A DNA stretch of 64,000 nt from Flaccisagitta enflata (GCA_965153355.1 OZ231127.1:66836001-66900000); one strand, 5' to 3'. Positions 34,561-48,826 are shown, numbered from the stretch's first letter. Numbers and translations: made by a program. The notes: generated from the sequence alone by a model not told the origin.

Positions 34561-35397
34561 TTCTCCCTTCTTTTCTTTCCCTTCATTCACTTTCCTACCT
34601 TCATCTCTCTTCCTCTTTTTATCATTTGTCTTTGTTCCATAACTGTCCCTATTTAGATTTTTTCTTTTATTCTCCTTGACTCTCGAACAGCCTCGCTTGC
34701 TAGGCCCTCAGTTCCAAAGAACCCACCCTATTGTCCAGTTTCAATGACTGTTTTGAAAAAGCCATCATGTATTTTTTATTCAAATCTTGCAAACACCAGT
34801 TTTAAAATCCTCCTCTATCCCATTATCTTTCCATACATCTCTCTCTCAAGTAAGGGTTTGTTCATGTAGAGGATGTTGAAAGTTTTTGAACCTTTTAGAG
34901 GTTTTTTTAAAGGACCAGAGAGACAGCTTTTGAAGTCACATGTGAGTAAATGGGGGGCAGCGATTGTAAATGCAGATCAAGAATTAAGGCAAAGGCAGTA
35001 TTGCAAAACCTGCTACAAAAAAAAAAAAAAAAAAAAAAAAAGAAATGACAACAACAAATAGGTGATGATAGGAGAATGGATGAAAAGTTGGTCCGGCATT
35101 AACGCTTTTTCTTTCACAAAAACTCAAATGGAGTAAAGAAACCGATGATATTTTCAAAAACATGAACTTCATCCATTTATCAAGACTCAAATGAAATAGA
35201 GGAACAGATGGAATCTTGGTCCAACACAAACGCACCCACTTTCTTTTTTCCCTCTCTCAAGACTCAAATGGAACGGACGAGAAATTCGTTTATTTGCGTC
35301 TCAACAAGCAAAAGAAAAAAAAAATCGTTAAATTCTTTAAATCCCGGGCGAGCGGACAAACAGGGATGGACTGGCGAAAATTGAAAAAAGACCCGGA

Positions 35398-35524
<127 letters not shown>

Positions 35525-35604
35525 GAACGAAGTTAGAGGAAGTTTTAAGGCTAAATTGCAAAAAGAAATGGGTAAGACGGTTTAGTATCTTTTATGATCA
35601 TGCA

Positions 35605-35702
35605 GGAATACAGAGAAAAAAGAGAATAAAGAGAATAAAGAGAATAAAGAGAATAAAGAGAGTAAAGAGAATAAAGAGAATAAAGAGAACAGAGGGAATA
35701 AA
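35605..35702. repeat. 9-bp repeat AGAATAAAG
   Basis: About ten AGAATAAAG units. An A/G-rich frame after it (35847-36080, acidic and charged) has no recognisable domain. Confidence 0.85.
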
Positions 35703-36262
35703 AAAAATGGGTTGAAGATTGAAACGAGGGAGGTTATCGAATGGTGCAAATTGGATAAACTGGTCCAGTGGTCGAGGCTGTTAGAATGGGTAACGGAGAA
35801 GGATTACAGAGAGTATTTTGGTAAAAAATGAAATCATTTAAAGTGGATGGTTGAGAATGAAGGAGAGGATGAAAAAGAGAGGATGTTGAAGAAAGGAGAT
35901 GAAATGGCCGAGAGAGAGGACGAGGTAGTTGAGGCAACAAACACACAAAAAGTATCAAATCGCTCGTTTTCCCACTTTTCACTAAGAAGAGTTGATAGAA
36001 TACAGGATGAAGTAGTTGAGGAAAGGCAAAAGGCATTGAGAATGATGTCTAAGACTGAAAGAGGAGAAAGGGTGGAGTAGTTGATGGGATGGAATATAGA
36101 AATTGACTGAAGGTTGCTGCAGGGAAATGTTTCTGGCTCAAAAGATATGGAAATTAAATTGACTCTTGACTTTGAAAAATCGAGTTTAATCGTCTATCGT
36201 TTTTGGAAATGCAAACGCGAATTTGAGCGTGGATCGATTACCATTTTCTTCTATTTCTTCGT

Positions 36263-36845
<583 letters not shown>

Positions 36846-38211
36846 TTTCTTTCTTCCACGTTTTTGCAGGAAATCTAAGTAGCTGCAGTTATAGGCATCA
36901 GTTTAGTAGGTTTCCTAAGGATGCCCCTCTTTTTCCCTCTGTGTCATTGAAATCCATCATAATGTTAGTAAATTCAACTTTTGGAAGTTCCAAATCCTTG
37001 TAAATATCGCATCCTTCTTCAAAATCAGAACCTGTAAATCAGAATATAGATATAAAGTGACAAAATCGTGACGGAAACGTATTGCTCTGCTCGAGTTTAT
37101 CAAAAACATTCAAAAATTCGGTATCGATGTAAATGTGTCTGCTTATGCGATTTCTATTGTCAAGACTGTTGAGCGTTGAGTGGGTTGATGCGCTTGTATG
37201 CAAATATGCTTATAACTTTAGTACTTTACCATCTATACTTTCATGTCTATTCAACGTTGGAGTAAAAACGAGTTACAAAATCCAAAAATCTTCCTTTTGT
37301 TCAGGGAAATCGAGAGACGGAAAATGCTTTTATCAAAATATATGTACTCACTACGGCGACTGCATTGAATATAAACTGCATTCCGTAATCAAATACACGA
37401 CATCTTTTTTTCCCAGTAGCTTCTCTAAAAGCTGACGTTCAAAACTAGGAAAAAACAGGGAGGGATAGAAAGAAAAAATAACGGTTCAGCGAAGCCCTTG
37501 CCATTGGCTTATTATTTGTTTTCATACTTGTTAGGAAATTCTTTAGGCCAAAAGCTTTAGCCTTTACTAGGACAAAACCTTGAGATCTCAAGGACCGGAC
37601 TCACTCATGTCATGTCTGTGGCTCTTAATCGAATGTGTTGCTTTGACGACCAACAGATAAAGAGATGATACCCTTTGTGCTCCAGGACATTGACCCAAAG
37701 GGGCCGCGGTCACAAATTGTGTTTTGACTTCCGTCATCTGGATCCCATTTACTTTCAACAGATTTGCATGGAGAAACATGAAAAAGACCAAGTTCAATAA
37801 TTTTTTTTCTTTTATACTCTTGCCTTCTTTTAGCATTATTCAATGTCAAAATATATATTTGACGCATGTTTAACTCAACAATATTAGAAAATACGATGAA
37901 ATGAAATTGGATCAATCAGGGAACTACAAAAGCCGAATATTTTTTCCTGACACAGATTTTTTTTTCGGGGAAAGTAGAAAGGCTGGAAAAAAGTGAGTCT
38001 AAAGAATCATATTAACATTTCGAGAAAAAAAGATAGAATCGATTTCAGTGGAAAAAAGGCATACATACATTAAAAATGATTATGTTGGAAAGCAGAGAAC
38101 CTGAAGACAGGGAAATATACAGTCGGTAAGCAAACGTGTTGAAACATGGAGTCTTCATCGGGATGGGGGACAAATCATAACCGAAATGATATTCACTTCA
38201 CAGCTTTCCTT

Positions 38212-38400
38212 TACACAATTATCGATACTATAACACATGAAGCAAAATCATAAAAAGCCTACTTCTAGTTAGCCCAGCATCACGAAGTTTTAAATGTAGC
38301 AGCCCAAAGGTAGAGGCCCTCTTCAGTAAAAAATTTATCGCACTACGCCAACTAGAAGTAAGCTTTTCATGGTTTTGCTTTCAGTATCAAAAATTGTGAA
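38212..38400. mobile_element. ~190-bp MITE-like element
   Basis: CACAATTATCGATACTATAA, GAAGCAAAATCATAAAAAGC and CTACTTCTAGTTAG on the left are matched in reverse complement by CAACTAGAAGTAAGCTTTTC, ATGGTTTTGCTTTC and GTATCAAAAATTGTG on the right. Arms of about 55 bases surround a ~75-base loop. The target duplication is not clear. Confidence 0.65.
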
Positions 38401-38580
38401 ACAGGTGTTGAGACCAAGCTCATTGTATACCAGACTACAACTACGCTTGTCATGAACTGGGTGCTAAATTACTATTGGTCTCTCCATCGATTGTGAATAG
38501 CAATGACACCGAGCGCAAGGAGGTACATGGAGAACATATGTGTGTATGAATACGCGTGAAGCACGTTGTGAGCACAGAAT

Positions 38581-38582
<2 letters not shown>

Positions 38583-38657
<75 letters not shown>

Positions 38658-38795
38658 AGGCGAGATACACGACCTAGATCAGTCCTAAACGGTTGGGGAG
38701 GAACAAAATTGATATATTTCTCCTCTTTAGAAAAATTGCATATAAAACGAACAGATTGACTGACCGACACATCCTCTTATAGATTCTTTTCTTTT
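38583..38795 (+). mobile_element. (GA)n followed by an AACAAGGCC-family copy
   Basis: GA tract 38583-38653, then ACAAGGCGAGATACACGACC, TAAACGGTTGGGGAGGA, TGACTGACCGACACATCC and TCTTATAGATTC, a short diverged family member. The microsatellite abuts its head. Confidence 0.55.
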
Positions 38796-39116
38796 TTTTT
38801 CCTTTTACCCTTGCTTTCTCCCATCTCCTTTTTAAACAGAGAGATACTTAACTTCCTCCTTTCAGACTACTTTTTTTCAATCCAAAGACTTTTTTCTTTT
38901 TGAAAAGCGAGTTCCTTCTTTTCTTTCCTCTTTTTTCAAAACTCCTTTTTCTCTTTTTTTTCAATCTTCTATTTTTCGGGTTGCTTCCTCCGGGAAGGAA
39001 AGAAAAGGTTTAAATTTAGCCTGGCTTACTTTTAAAACGATTATCTTCATCGCCGGCAACAAATACTTGGCATCGGCAAACGGACCAATGGACAGACGGG
39101 CGTCTATCTATCTGCC

Positions 39117-39219
<103 letters not shown>

Positions 39220-39734
39220 GTCATCCTAAGTAAATAAAAAAACACAAACAAACAAACAAACCGAAATCAAAGAAACAAAAAAGAAAATCACTTTTGACAA
39301 TTCAGTTTCTTCCTATCTGTCAAGCTGTCTTTCCTTCTTCCTCCTCCTCCCCTTCTGTTTATATCCCGACGTACTCTGTTATTTTCTTTACTTCCTTTAC
39401 TTTCTTCATCCGTCTCTTCATAATCTATCCCTGTTACCTTCTGTCCATCCCTTGCTTTTGTTTCCTCTTGTCTGGCTACCCCTCCTCACTCACCTTCTTT
39501 CCTTTCCTTTCCTATGTAACCTACCTTAGGCAAAGAAGTGCGTCCAACTTTACGACGGTTCACAATCGAGATTTTTAGCTCGTACCTCGAGAAGCATGAC
39601 GTCAGCTAGTATTTCAAATTTCAGGACAATCGCATCAATAGTTTAGAAGTTACGGCCTTTTTCATACTTAAAAATTAAAAGAGAAAACCGACGTTCTTTT
39701 TTTCTGTTTTTTCTTTGAACTCGCCCCCAATCAA

Positions 39735-40290
39735 ATTTTTTAATTTTTTGAAAAAAATAATTTTACAGGTTTTGGATCTAGGCAAATAAAACAATTTCCT
39801 ATCAACTGCACCCCACTCTTGAAAACCATTTTTCAAAAAATATTTTGTGTTTTTTTTTCAAAGTCCCTGAGCCGCGATACAAAAAAATTTCAAAGTTTTT
39901 TGAAAAAAAAAAATGAAAATACAAGATTTTGGATCTAGGCAAATCAAACAATTTCCTATTGATAGCACCCCACTTTCGAAAACCATTTTTCAAAAAAATA
40001 TTTAGTGATTTTTTTTCTAAGTCCCTGACGCGCGACAAAAAATTTTTAAGTTTTCTGAAAAAAAATGAAAATGCAGGATTTTGGATCTAGGCAAATGAAA
40101 CAATTTCCTATTGATTGCACCCCACTTTTAAAAACCATTTTCAAAAAAATATTTTGTGATTAAGTCCCTGACGCGCGACATAAAGATTTTCAAAGTTTTT
40201 TGAAAAAAGTGAAAAAACAAGATTTTGGATCTAGACAAATCAAACAATTTCCTACTGATTGCACCCCACTTTTTTTTCAAAACAAAAATT
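39735..40290. repeat. ~150-bp tandem repeat, four units
   Basis: TTTTGGATCTAGGCAAAT begins at about 39770, 39927, 40079 and 40223, giving periods of about 157, 152 and 144. Each unit also has CAATTTCCTATTGATTGCAC, CCCACTTTTGAAAACC and AAGTCCCTGACGCGCGAC. Short minus-strand frames are incidental. Confidence 0.85.
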
Positions 40291-40559
40291 CTCAATAAGG
40301 GCTTTTTTGGGGGCCCTTAGGGGCCCCCAAGATGAAAATAATAATGTTTAGTTAAAGCCGACGGCGAGAGAAATCATATCTCCGTCGAACAAGACCAAGA
40401 ACGCCTAGATCGGTGGGGTATAGAGCCTGTAACAACAGTCAACACTTCAGGAAGCGAGTTTTTATCAAAGCGAGATCCGCTTTCAGCCCTAGAAATTCCA
40501 AGTTGTAGATCAAGGCCTACCTACCTCCTTCCTACTCATTATTTTCCCTCTCTGCACTT

Positions 40560-41840
40560 TTTTGGCAGCGGCCCCGAAGGGGACGAAGTCCTGTACAGGG
40601 TGTATCACATCAAACAGGACAAAAGAAAACGATGTATTTTTGCTTCTAGAAGTGCAAAATCATTTCTGAAAACTGTTTCTAAAAGATAACTTCAGACGAT
40701 TTTTGAATGATACAGACTTTTGCTAGTCATGGTTAACATATATCCTCAGCAAAACCATGAAAAAATGCCTTTTTTTAGCAAAAAATGCTAATTTCTATCC
40801 AAACTCAAGGTTTTTCCTTGGATTTTTCAAGTCATATTCACATATAGATGACAAAAAATGGTCAGAAATGTTTGTCAGTTATGCTAGGACACTGAAGATT
40901 GGGATTCCCTCATGACCTTTGTCAAAATTGTATCATTTAATATAGTTATTGAAATTTTTATCAATGCACATAAAACTTTTTTGTAATGAAACTTACAAAA
41001 AAGTCTCTGGACCTAACCAATATTGTACAATTTTCTCATTTTTTGCAGAGGTATGATTCTACCTCACAATATCTTTAATTCAAGACCATTGCCAGGATTG
41101 TAGCACCATTTGTTTGGAAATGAGAGTAGGATAAAAAGATGCTTGTCAATATACAACAAAACAAGCAAAAACTAAAAGTAAAAACTATACTTTGCTTTAA
41201 ACAATACAAAGGGATTCAGTTTTCTTAATGAGCCTTTGGCAAAATACAGGTATAAAAATCGTTTTTTAAGAGCTTTCTGAACCTGTTTACAGAATCATTC
41301 TACCATTTCTAGAAGCAAAGATACATCGTTTTCTTTTGTCCTGTTTGGCGTGGTACTCCCTGTAGAACACAGGCGGACTTTCGTTCGTCCGTTCGTCCGT
41401 CCGTCTGTTCGTCCATCCGTCCCCCCCAGGCCCTCTCAGGCCTGAAATCTGTCCTATCAGGCCTGAAATCTGGCCTATCAGACCTGAAATCTACCCTCTC
41501 AGGCCTGAAATCTCTGCCCTCCACAGCTTGAGATCTTCCCTCTCAGGCCGGAAGTCTGCCCTCAGACATGCAAATCTGCCCTCTCATCGGCTGATTCTAG
41601 GCCAGGGGGCAATTTCCGGGCCTGAGAGGGTAGATTTCCCAGGCCTGTGGTGGGTCAGGCCTGGGGCGTTCAGGCCTGGCGGGCCTGGGGGAGATGGACA
41701 GCCGGACGGATGGATGGACGGACGGATGAATGAAAATCCCCCTGTGTTCTACAGGACTTCGTCCCCTTCGGGGCCGCTGCCCTGCTTCCTCTCACCCAAA
41801 TTCACAATCAAGCAAAGCAGGGCAACGGGTATCGCTGACC
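40560..41840. mobile_element. GGCAGCGGCCCC palindromic element (host of nested insertion)
   Basis: Left arm TGGCAGCGGCCCCGAAGGGG with ACGAAGTCCTG, interrupted at 40595 by a transposon, resuming at 41363 with TAGAACACAGGCGGACTTTC. GTTCGTCCGTCCGT and about twelve ~20-bp GGCCTGAAATCTGCCCTCTC units follow, inverting near 41620. The right arm is ATGGACGGACGGATG, CCCCTGTGTTCTACAGGACT and TCGTCCCCTTCGGGGCCGCT. It then runs into AAAGCAGGGCAACGGGTATC. Two arms and a minisatellite core, non-coding. Confidence 0.8.
40596..41362. mobile_element. TA-flanked mariner-type element, nested
   Basis: Left terminus CAGGGTGTATCACATCAAAC, right terminus in reverse complement CAGGGAGTACCACGCCAAAC. Both continue with AGGACAAAAGAAAACGATGT and TTGCTTCTAGAA. 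TA occurs on both sides. The host is interrupted exactly at a TA: AAGTCCTG-TA-GAACACAGG is intact at 41739-41760 (minus strand) and 27436-27453. 767 bases, no transposase frame. CAGGGTG termini with TA duplication are well known for mariner-like elements. Confidence 0.88.
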
Positions 41841-42600
41841 ACATACTGCCCTTGGGTAACCTGTTGTCTCCTGTCACCCTCTTCCTTCCTCCTGCCTCCT
41901 GCCTCCTTCCTCCTTCCCTCTTTCGTCTTCCTACCATGACAACATTTCCTTCTTCCTCTCTCCCCTCTCCTTCCTCATTTCTTCTTTCCGTCTTCTTTCC
42001 GTCTTCTTTCCCTTCTTTCCCTTTCCTTTCCTTTCGCTTTCCTCCTCTCCGGGTTTCGTTTCTTTTTTTCCGGGCGATTGGTTTGGCTAGTCCCTCCTCG
42101 CTCGTGGAATGTCCACTAGATCGAATCCCGTTCCCATCTCATAAGAAATAATTTAATCACAATAAAGGTTTCTTTCGTCGCAGTTGTAATTGATGGCCGG
42201 GTAGCGGCCACAATGAGAGGGATATATAGTCACCATCAGATGCCATGAATTTTTCCCCCGATGTTCGTGTGGTTGTCGCGCAGGTGGTACATTGCCGTAG
42301 TTTAATGAACCGAAACGGAAAAAGAATCGGAATCTTCACTTTAGATATCGGTGCCATCTATGAGGCTCCCGGTTGGTAACGCAATGGAGATAAAAAAACA
42401 TATCCTCTTATCTTTACCACTTTTTTTTGGTTTATATCGGGAATTGTAGTTATAAAACGGAATGATATTTGCAGAATGTAGATTTCTTTTTTTTCTTATA
42501 TGGTGAGGTGAATGTTTTAAGAAACAATAATTGTTTTGAGATCCTTCAACACATTCTCACATGGGTTTGTTGGATTTTTCAGTGGTCCGTTTGCTAGACT
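41841..42600. other. CCT/TTCC-rich then unannotated sequence
   Basis: TTCCTCCTGCCTCC-like repeats to ~42050, then apparently unique sequence. No gene recognised. Confidence 0.5.
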
Positions 42601-42604
42601 ACTA

Positions 42605-42812
42605 ATAAACAAGGCATAATACACTGCTACCCAATTTGCGTGCGGGTGGGCAGGGGCAGTGATATAAAGGATAATCAACATTTGGGCAGAAGCAGTGACA
42701 CTTAATCTCATCAGGGCATAAACACTGAAAATGGAAAGAGCGATGGAGGAACTGACCAACAGACAGCCCAACCAAACAGGTCATTGAGTAATGTATCATG
42801 CAACTAAACAAG
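42605..42812 (+). mobile_element. AACAAGGCC/GTCGCGTGC-family element
   Basis: AACAAGGCATAATACACTGC, GCGTGCGGGTGGGCAGGGGC, AGTGATATAAAGG, ACTGACCAACAGACAGCCC and a diverged tail ATCATGCAACTAAACAAG. It is followed immediately by the next element's head. Confidence 0.65.
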
Positions 42813-43063
42813 GCCAACACCTCACAGTTGCGTGCGTAGGACCATAAGTCTATTATACTAAAATACTAAAAGACTAAAGGACAAAATGACTAAAAGACTT
42901 AATGTAAATTGTCTTGAGATAACTTAAAATGACTTAAAACGACTTAAAATGACGCAAAATGACGTAAAACGACGTAAGAAAACTAAGCATGACGGATCGA
43001 CAGACCGACCAACCAACAGACGGACAGAGCGGGTAATAGAGTTGCGTGCACGCGACTAAAAAT
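42810..43063 (+). mobile_element. Family variant with AAAATGACTTA internal repeats
   Basis: AAACAAGGCCAACACCTCAC, AGTTGCGTGCGTAGGACC, then ~10-bp AAAATGACTTA/AAACGACTTA units. GACAGACCGACCAACCAACA, GCGGGTAATAGAGTTGCGTG and CACGCGACTAAAAAT close it. In reverse complement it matches 60350-60697. The terminal TTGCGTGCACGCGA is a hairpin. Confidence 0.75.
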
Positions 43064-44215
43064 GAAATGTTCTTTTACAAGATTGATAATTCTGTTGGCC
43101 ATGGTGTGATACAAAGACTATTTCTCGCACCGACTGTTTGGGGAATTTCGCGCACAAGCACGCGTGCGAGTCTGGTCACGCGCACGCACTTATATATGCA
43201 CGCACGTATCTTTTCAATTCTCTTTTGTCATAATGGCAGTTTCCAATGGAACAATTCTGTTTTTCATCCGTCTGTTCGTAACTCATCCTTTTTAATGTCC
43301 TCTGAGCGAAAGAACGGTTCGAGGAAAATGTGTTCGTTGTGGGGAGGAAGAAAGAACCTGGGGGGGGGGGATCCAGGGGGAGAGTGTTAAAGCCTAAAAG
43401 TAGAAACGCTTACGAAAAAGAATGTTTTGTGGGCTGGAGGAGTAAAAATGGGGGTAGTTTAAAAGGAATAAGAGCATCTGTAGTAATTCAGGATCACTTC
43501 TATAAAAATTTAGGGAGGGACACGGATGGTGGCATTTTGACAAAAATGTTCCAATCATAGATTGGACACTTAGGTTATCAAATTTAATGATTTGCTGGAC
43601 TAATTCAACTGTCCAATTCAATTTTTCTCAAAATTTGGAAAAACACCGGCCATATTTTGATAAGACGTCAAATCATAAAAAATTGCGAAAATAGCAGAAA
43701 ATCATATTAAACTTCAAGGTTTTAAAGTTACATAAGATCAATTTTAAACAAGATGATGACAGAGTCATGTCTTTATGTTTGGGTGTCTGACTTATTATTC
43801 TTTCATATCCATACTGAGACAAAAAAATTAATCTTTATTCCTCCACCCCTCCCTTTATCGCCACTGAAGCCTGACGGAGAGGTATAGTTCTGTGTCTGAT
43901 TTAAAGCCCATATTGTAGTACTCTGTAGTAGTGTGGTTTTACTCTTACTCATCATTTGTACCCTTCTACTATGGTTGGAGAAGAACAGATGAATAACAAG
44001 GGATTATGACTCCAAAGAGCTCAGAGCAAGATCTGCAAGGGCTCAAAATAGTCTTAAAATCAAGAACATTTTTTTTGTTCTTAAGTAAAAAAGAGTTACA
44101 CTGGCCCATTGGTCTGTGCCAAATAGTGTGGGAGGAGAAACATAGGTTGCTGACGGGGATTTTGACCCTAAGGGGCTGCACAATATGTCCCTCAAAGGCT
44201 AAAAATGGTCCAAAA
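43064..44215. other. Unannotated sequence
   Basis: Contains a GCGCACAAGCACGCGTGCGA patch (43151-43190) and a G-run (43362-43372), otherwise AT-rich with no convincing exon. Confidence 0.5.
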
Positions 44216-44224
44216 ATAGAAGAA

Positions 44225-44790
44225 ATGAGGGGCAGTGGCCCCAAAGGGCCTATGTCCCGTGGAACACAGAGGTGAATTTCCATACATCCATATGTCCTTC
44301 CTTTCGTGCATCCTTCCTTCTGTATGTCTTTCCTGTTTTTACCCGTATGTCCCCCTCCAGGCTTGAAGCCCCAATTCAGACTAGTGAGGCCTGAAATCTA
44401 GTCTCTGGAGCTTTAAATCAGCCCTCTTAGGCCTGATATCAGCCTTGCCCTGGCTGAAATCAGCCCTCTCAAGCCTCAAATCAGCCATCCAAGACCTGAA
44501 ATCTACCTTCTCAGGTCTAAAGCCAGTCCTCTCTTAACTAAAATCGACTTGTATCTGGCAGAAATCAGCTCTCACTGGCCCTAAATCAACCCTCATAGGC
44601 CTAAAACCAGTCATCATTGGCCCTAAATCATCCCTCACAGGCCTGAGATCAGCACTTAAAGGTGTAGAGTTCAATGGCGATCACTGAAGCCGGAAATAAG
44701 ACTTTCGAAACATGATCAGGCCCTCCTACACCCCCTTACTCATTCCCTGGATGTATGGAAATTCATGCCTGTGTTTTAAAGGACGGCATG
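44225..44790. mobile_element. GGCAGCGG-family palindromic element
   Basis: GGGGCAGTGGCCCCAAAGGG, GAACACAGAGGTGAATTTCC and ATACATCCATATGTCC on the left; GGATGTATGGAAATTCATGC, CTGTGTTTTAAAGGACGGCA on the right. The centre has about twelve GGCCTGAAATCAGCCCTCTC units. Same plan as 40560-41840. Confidence 0.7.
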
Positions 44791-44999
44791 TATGATCTTT
44801 GGATGATTTTTTTTTCATGTTTTGTAGTAGTTGAACGATACACTGACTCATTTTTTTCTTACCATCTTATGTAGATGAAAAGTACATATGGAATATAAGT
44901 TATGGATTGAGATCTATTTCATCTCATCTTATCTCAAAACGGCCCAAAACTGGCAAACTTGGGCTAAAGTTTGTCTGTTCTTTGATACACTGACTCAAA

Positions 45000-45990
45000 A
45001 TCATTGCAAGCTAAAGTGTGGTACAGGTGGATAACAGGGGACAGAGAACTCAGGGGGCCCCTTTCAAGGCTTCCCAAGGGCCAAGGATGAAAATTGAAAA
45101 ACACAAAGTCTAATCAGCCCTAACAAGCCTCCAATCTACCTTTTTGATATTGCTTATTTTAACCATTTTTAAGGCATTTTCAACCCTTGAGAGGCGTTGT
45201 GGAAGTCCATAGGGGTCCCAGTCCTCTGTCAGTAACTCTCTCCACCCCCACATGAATTGGCCAAAAATAGTTGGTCAGAATAGTGCCGAAAAATTCTTAA
45301 ACAGAAAAGAATAACATTTATCTCTACTATTTTTTTGCCCTTTGAGCCTTTGAGGGCCTTGAAGGGGTCCCCTAAAGCTCCCAATCCCTCATACACCTCT
45401 ATTTCTATACTTCTACTGATGAGTAAGTGTAACACGTGACTACAGAACGGAGAAAAAATAGAAAATTACTCAATTTACCATTTTTTGGCTATTTGGAGTC
45501 CTGCAATGCCTTGAAGAGACCCAAGGACTTGTAATCCCTGCTGACTAGTTGTACTTCTCCACCAACACCAGATGGGAATGAGGGAAAAGTGAGTGTAACA
45601 CTCAAGTCCTCCAAAACAAAGAAGAAATGAGAAATTCTACAAATAGAAAAAAAAAAAGGATATTGCTCATTTCTACCTTGGCTATTTTGGACCCTTTGGG
45701 GGCTTGTGGGGGTTTGGAGTGCCAGCCCTCATTATTCTACTGTACTTCTTCTCCCAAACATAGTGGCAACAACTTTTGAGTCAGTGTAACACAAGAGTAG
45801 CACAGAATAGGAAAAAAGAAGAATATTGCTCATTTCTACCTATTTTGTGTTATTTTGAGCCCTTGAGGACCCTTGTAGGGGGCCCCAAGAGGTCCCAATC
45901 CCTTTTTGCCCACTGTTCTTCTTCCCCTCACCAGTTGGAAACAACTAATGATTTAGTGTAATACTTGAGTATTAAAGAACTGAAAAGTAA
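45000..45990. repeat. ~180-bp tandem repeat, about five units
   Basis: Recurring blocks per unit: AGTGTAACAC(NN)GAGTA, AGAATATTGCTCATTTCTAC, TTGAGCCCTTGAGG, GGGGCCCCAAGAGGTCCCAA and TACTTCTTCTCCC. Units differ by indels and many substitutions. Confidence 0.75.
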
Positions 45991-45999
45991 AGAATTTTG

Positions 46000-48080
46000 C
46001 TCACAATAGCGATTTTGCGTTTTTTGCGATTTTCGCGGTTTTTGCTCATATAGTAAACAGACTGGCGTTTTTCCAAAATTGAAGAAAATTGATATTTTCT
46101 GCATGAAACCCTTCTAAATAACATTAATTTCATCAAATTTAGTGTCCATTTCATGATTGGACAGTATGACATATCAATGTCCCTCCCTAATAAAATGCTA
46201 AAATCTTAATCAAAACAAACCTGATTGAAATGATATATATGCTTGAATTGTAAGAATCATTTTAGATTGTTTCAATAGATATAATAAAGGCTAATTAACA
46301 CATCTCAAAACAATAATGTTTCAGTTTCAGTTTTTTGTTCTTTTTTAAATCAAAGTTTTCTTTTTCAATTGAAAATTCTTCATTACCTAGTCTAAAGGCA
46401 GTGAAGCCTGCTTCAAATGATTTGAAGCCTTCTGCAATGTATGCTGGTGGAAAATTTGAGAGAGGCAGCCGAGAGTTGGAGGAGAAAGAGGATTATGCAG
46501 AGAAATTGTTGGAAATAGAAGGAAAGTTGCATTAGACGGGAAATTTTTTGCATTTTTGATTTTTGCGAAGAGAAATTAGAGAGCCAGTGAGTGCTGCAGT
46601 AGTGCGGCCGAGCCTTGTGGCTTAGCCGATCTCAAGTGCGTTTGAAAAGAAAATTTGCAGAATTACTTCTTGAAATTGTTATCTATATGGAAATCAATGG
46701 TCCCAGATTTGGTTGTTGATTTATTTGAAAAAGTTCTTGTGTAGTTCCGTTACAAAGTTTTTATATGAACGTCCCAAAGGTTTTTAATAAGGTTCACTAG
46801 AATTTTTATCATGCTAAAATTGTTTAGAAATCGATTCCAAGGGCCCTATCCACCTTGTTGTCCAAGTTGGACCTGGGTCAGGACTGGGTCATCTTAAATG
46901 TAAACTTAGACCTACGTGGCTAAACTTTGATCTAAAAAGAGACCCAAATTTATCCGCCGCAGGCCGCAGAATATATAAATAACGAGGAATATACGGTGGA
47001 CAAGACCCCACGATGGACTTTTATTTTGAATAGAGTAAACTTTTTTTTCTTTCAAAACGTAATCCCTTGAGTTGGAAATATAGTAAACATGATGTAAACA
47101 ACGCATATCATAAAGGAGTCTAAAAAGATACATTCTAGAAAAAAATTTTGGAAGCACTTTGTCGTATGTTTGCCCCCTTATGCACTCAAAACTCAAAAGC
47201 CTGATTGTTTTTGATTATTTTTATATTCATACTAACTAGAACAAAAGAGAAAAACAATCTTCAATCCAATTAGGGAACTGCGAGTTTGGTTTGTTTATCA
47301 CAACTAAGAGGTGGTTGTGGTGAAAATGGTATATTTTAATTATTTTGGCTGCAAAATTAGGCTACTTCCTTTTTGAAATCTGACTAAAATTCCATGAGAT
47401 TATAAAACTAGAGCTCAGGAGCTAACCAGCGGTGCAATCCGCACATGTTCAACATTTTTTGTAAAATTTGAGAGTAATTCAAAGATGGAAGGGAAGAGAA
47501 AAAAGAAATCCTCTTTTTTTTTTGCCATTTTTGAGAGTGCATGATCAATTTCAAATTAATGGCATTTCTAAACCGATTGATGCACAGAGACGAGATAGCA
47601 TTCAGATTGTAGATTTTTCGACGAAGATCAAAATGCTCATAAATTTTTCTTATCTATCTCAACGAGAAGTTGAGATATTCCTCCTTTAAGGTGCTTCCAA
47701 ACACATTTCCTAGATAGTAGCGTCGCGCTATCGGTGTACATTGTGTAATGAGACCTGTCTCTCTTTGCCTTCGTTTCTCCTCTCAAGGCATGTTTAATTA
47801 GCTCCTAAATCATAGGATATTAACAAATCGAAACAAAAGTGTTTTTTTTTTCATGCAGCACACAAATATGTGCAGCGTGAATTGTTGTCAATGAATTTGT
47901 CTCACTCTTTGGTCTGTAAGTGATGGTTTATTATGTCTACGGTTTTTTGTTTTCTTCTATTCTATATGCTGACATTCTTTACTTCAGAATCCGGTACAGA
48001 GAGGTTCAATTTAAATCTTCCCGAACGCAAATCTCTGTTGCCGCTTTTGTCGCAAAACGAAGCACCTCTTCTCTTTATGA
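46000..48080. other. AT-rich sequence without recognised gene
   Basis: About 2 kb of apparently unique DNA. Frames at 46335-46535 and 47468-47689 are non-repetitive but short, without splice context or domain. I make no gene call. Confidence 0.5.
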
Positions 48081-48088
48081 GGAAAGGG

Positions 48089-48826
<738 letters not shown>

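Noticed and set aside
41528-42151. 207-codon + frame rich in P, S and L
   Set aside because: It crosses the arm of the GGCAGCGG palindromic element and a CCT-rich tract; no domain and no splice context.
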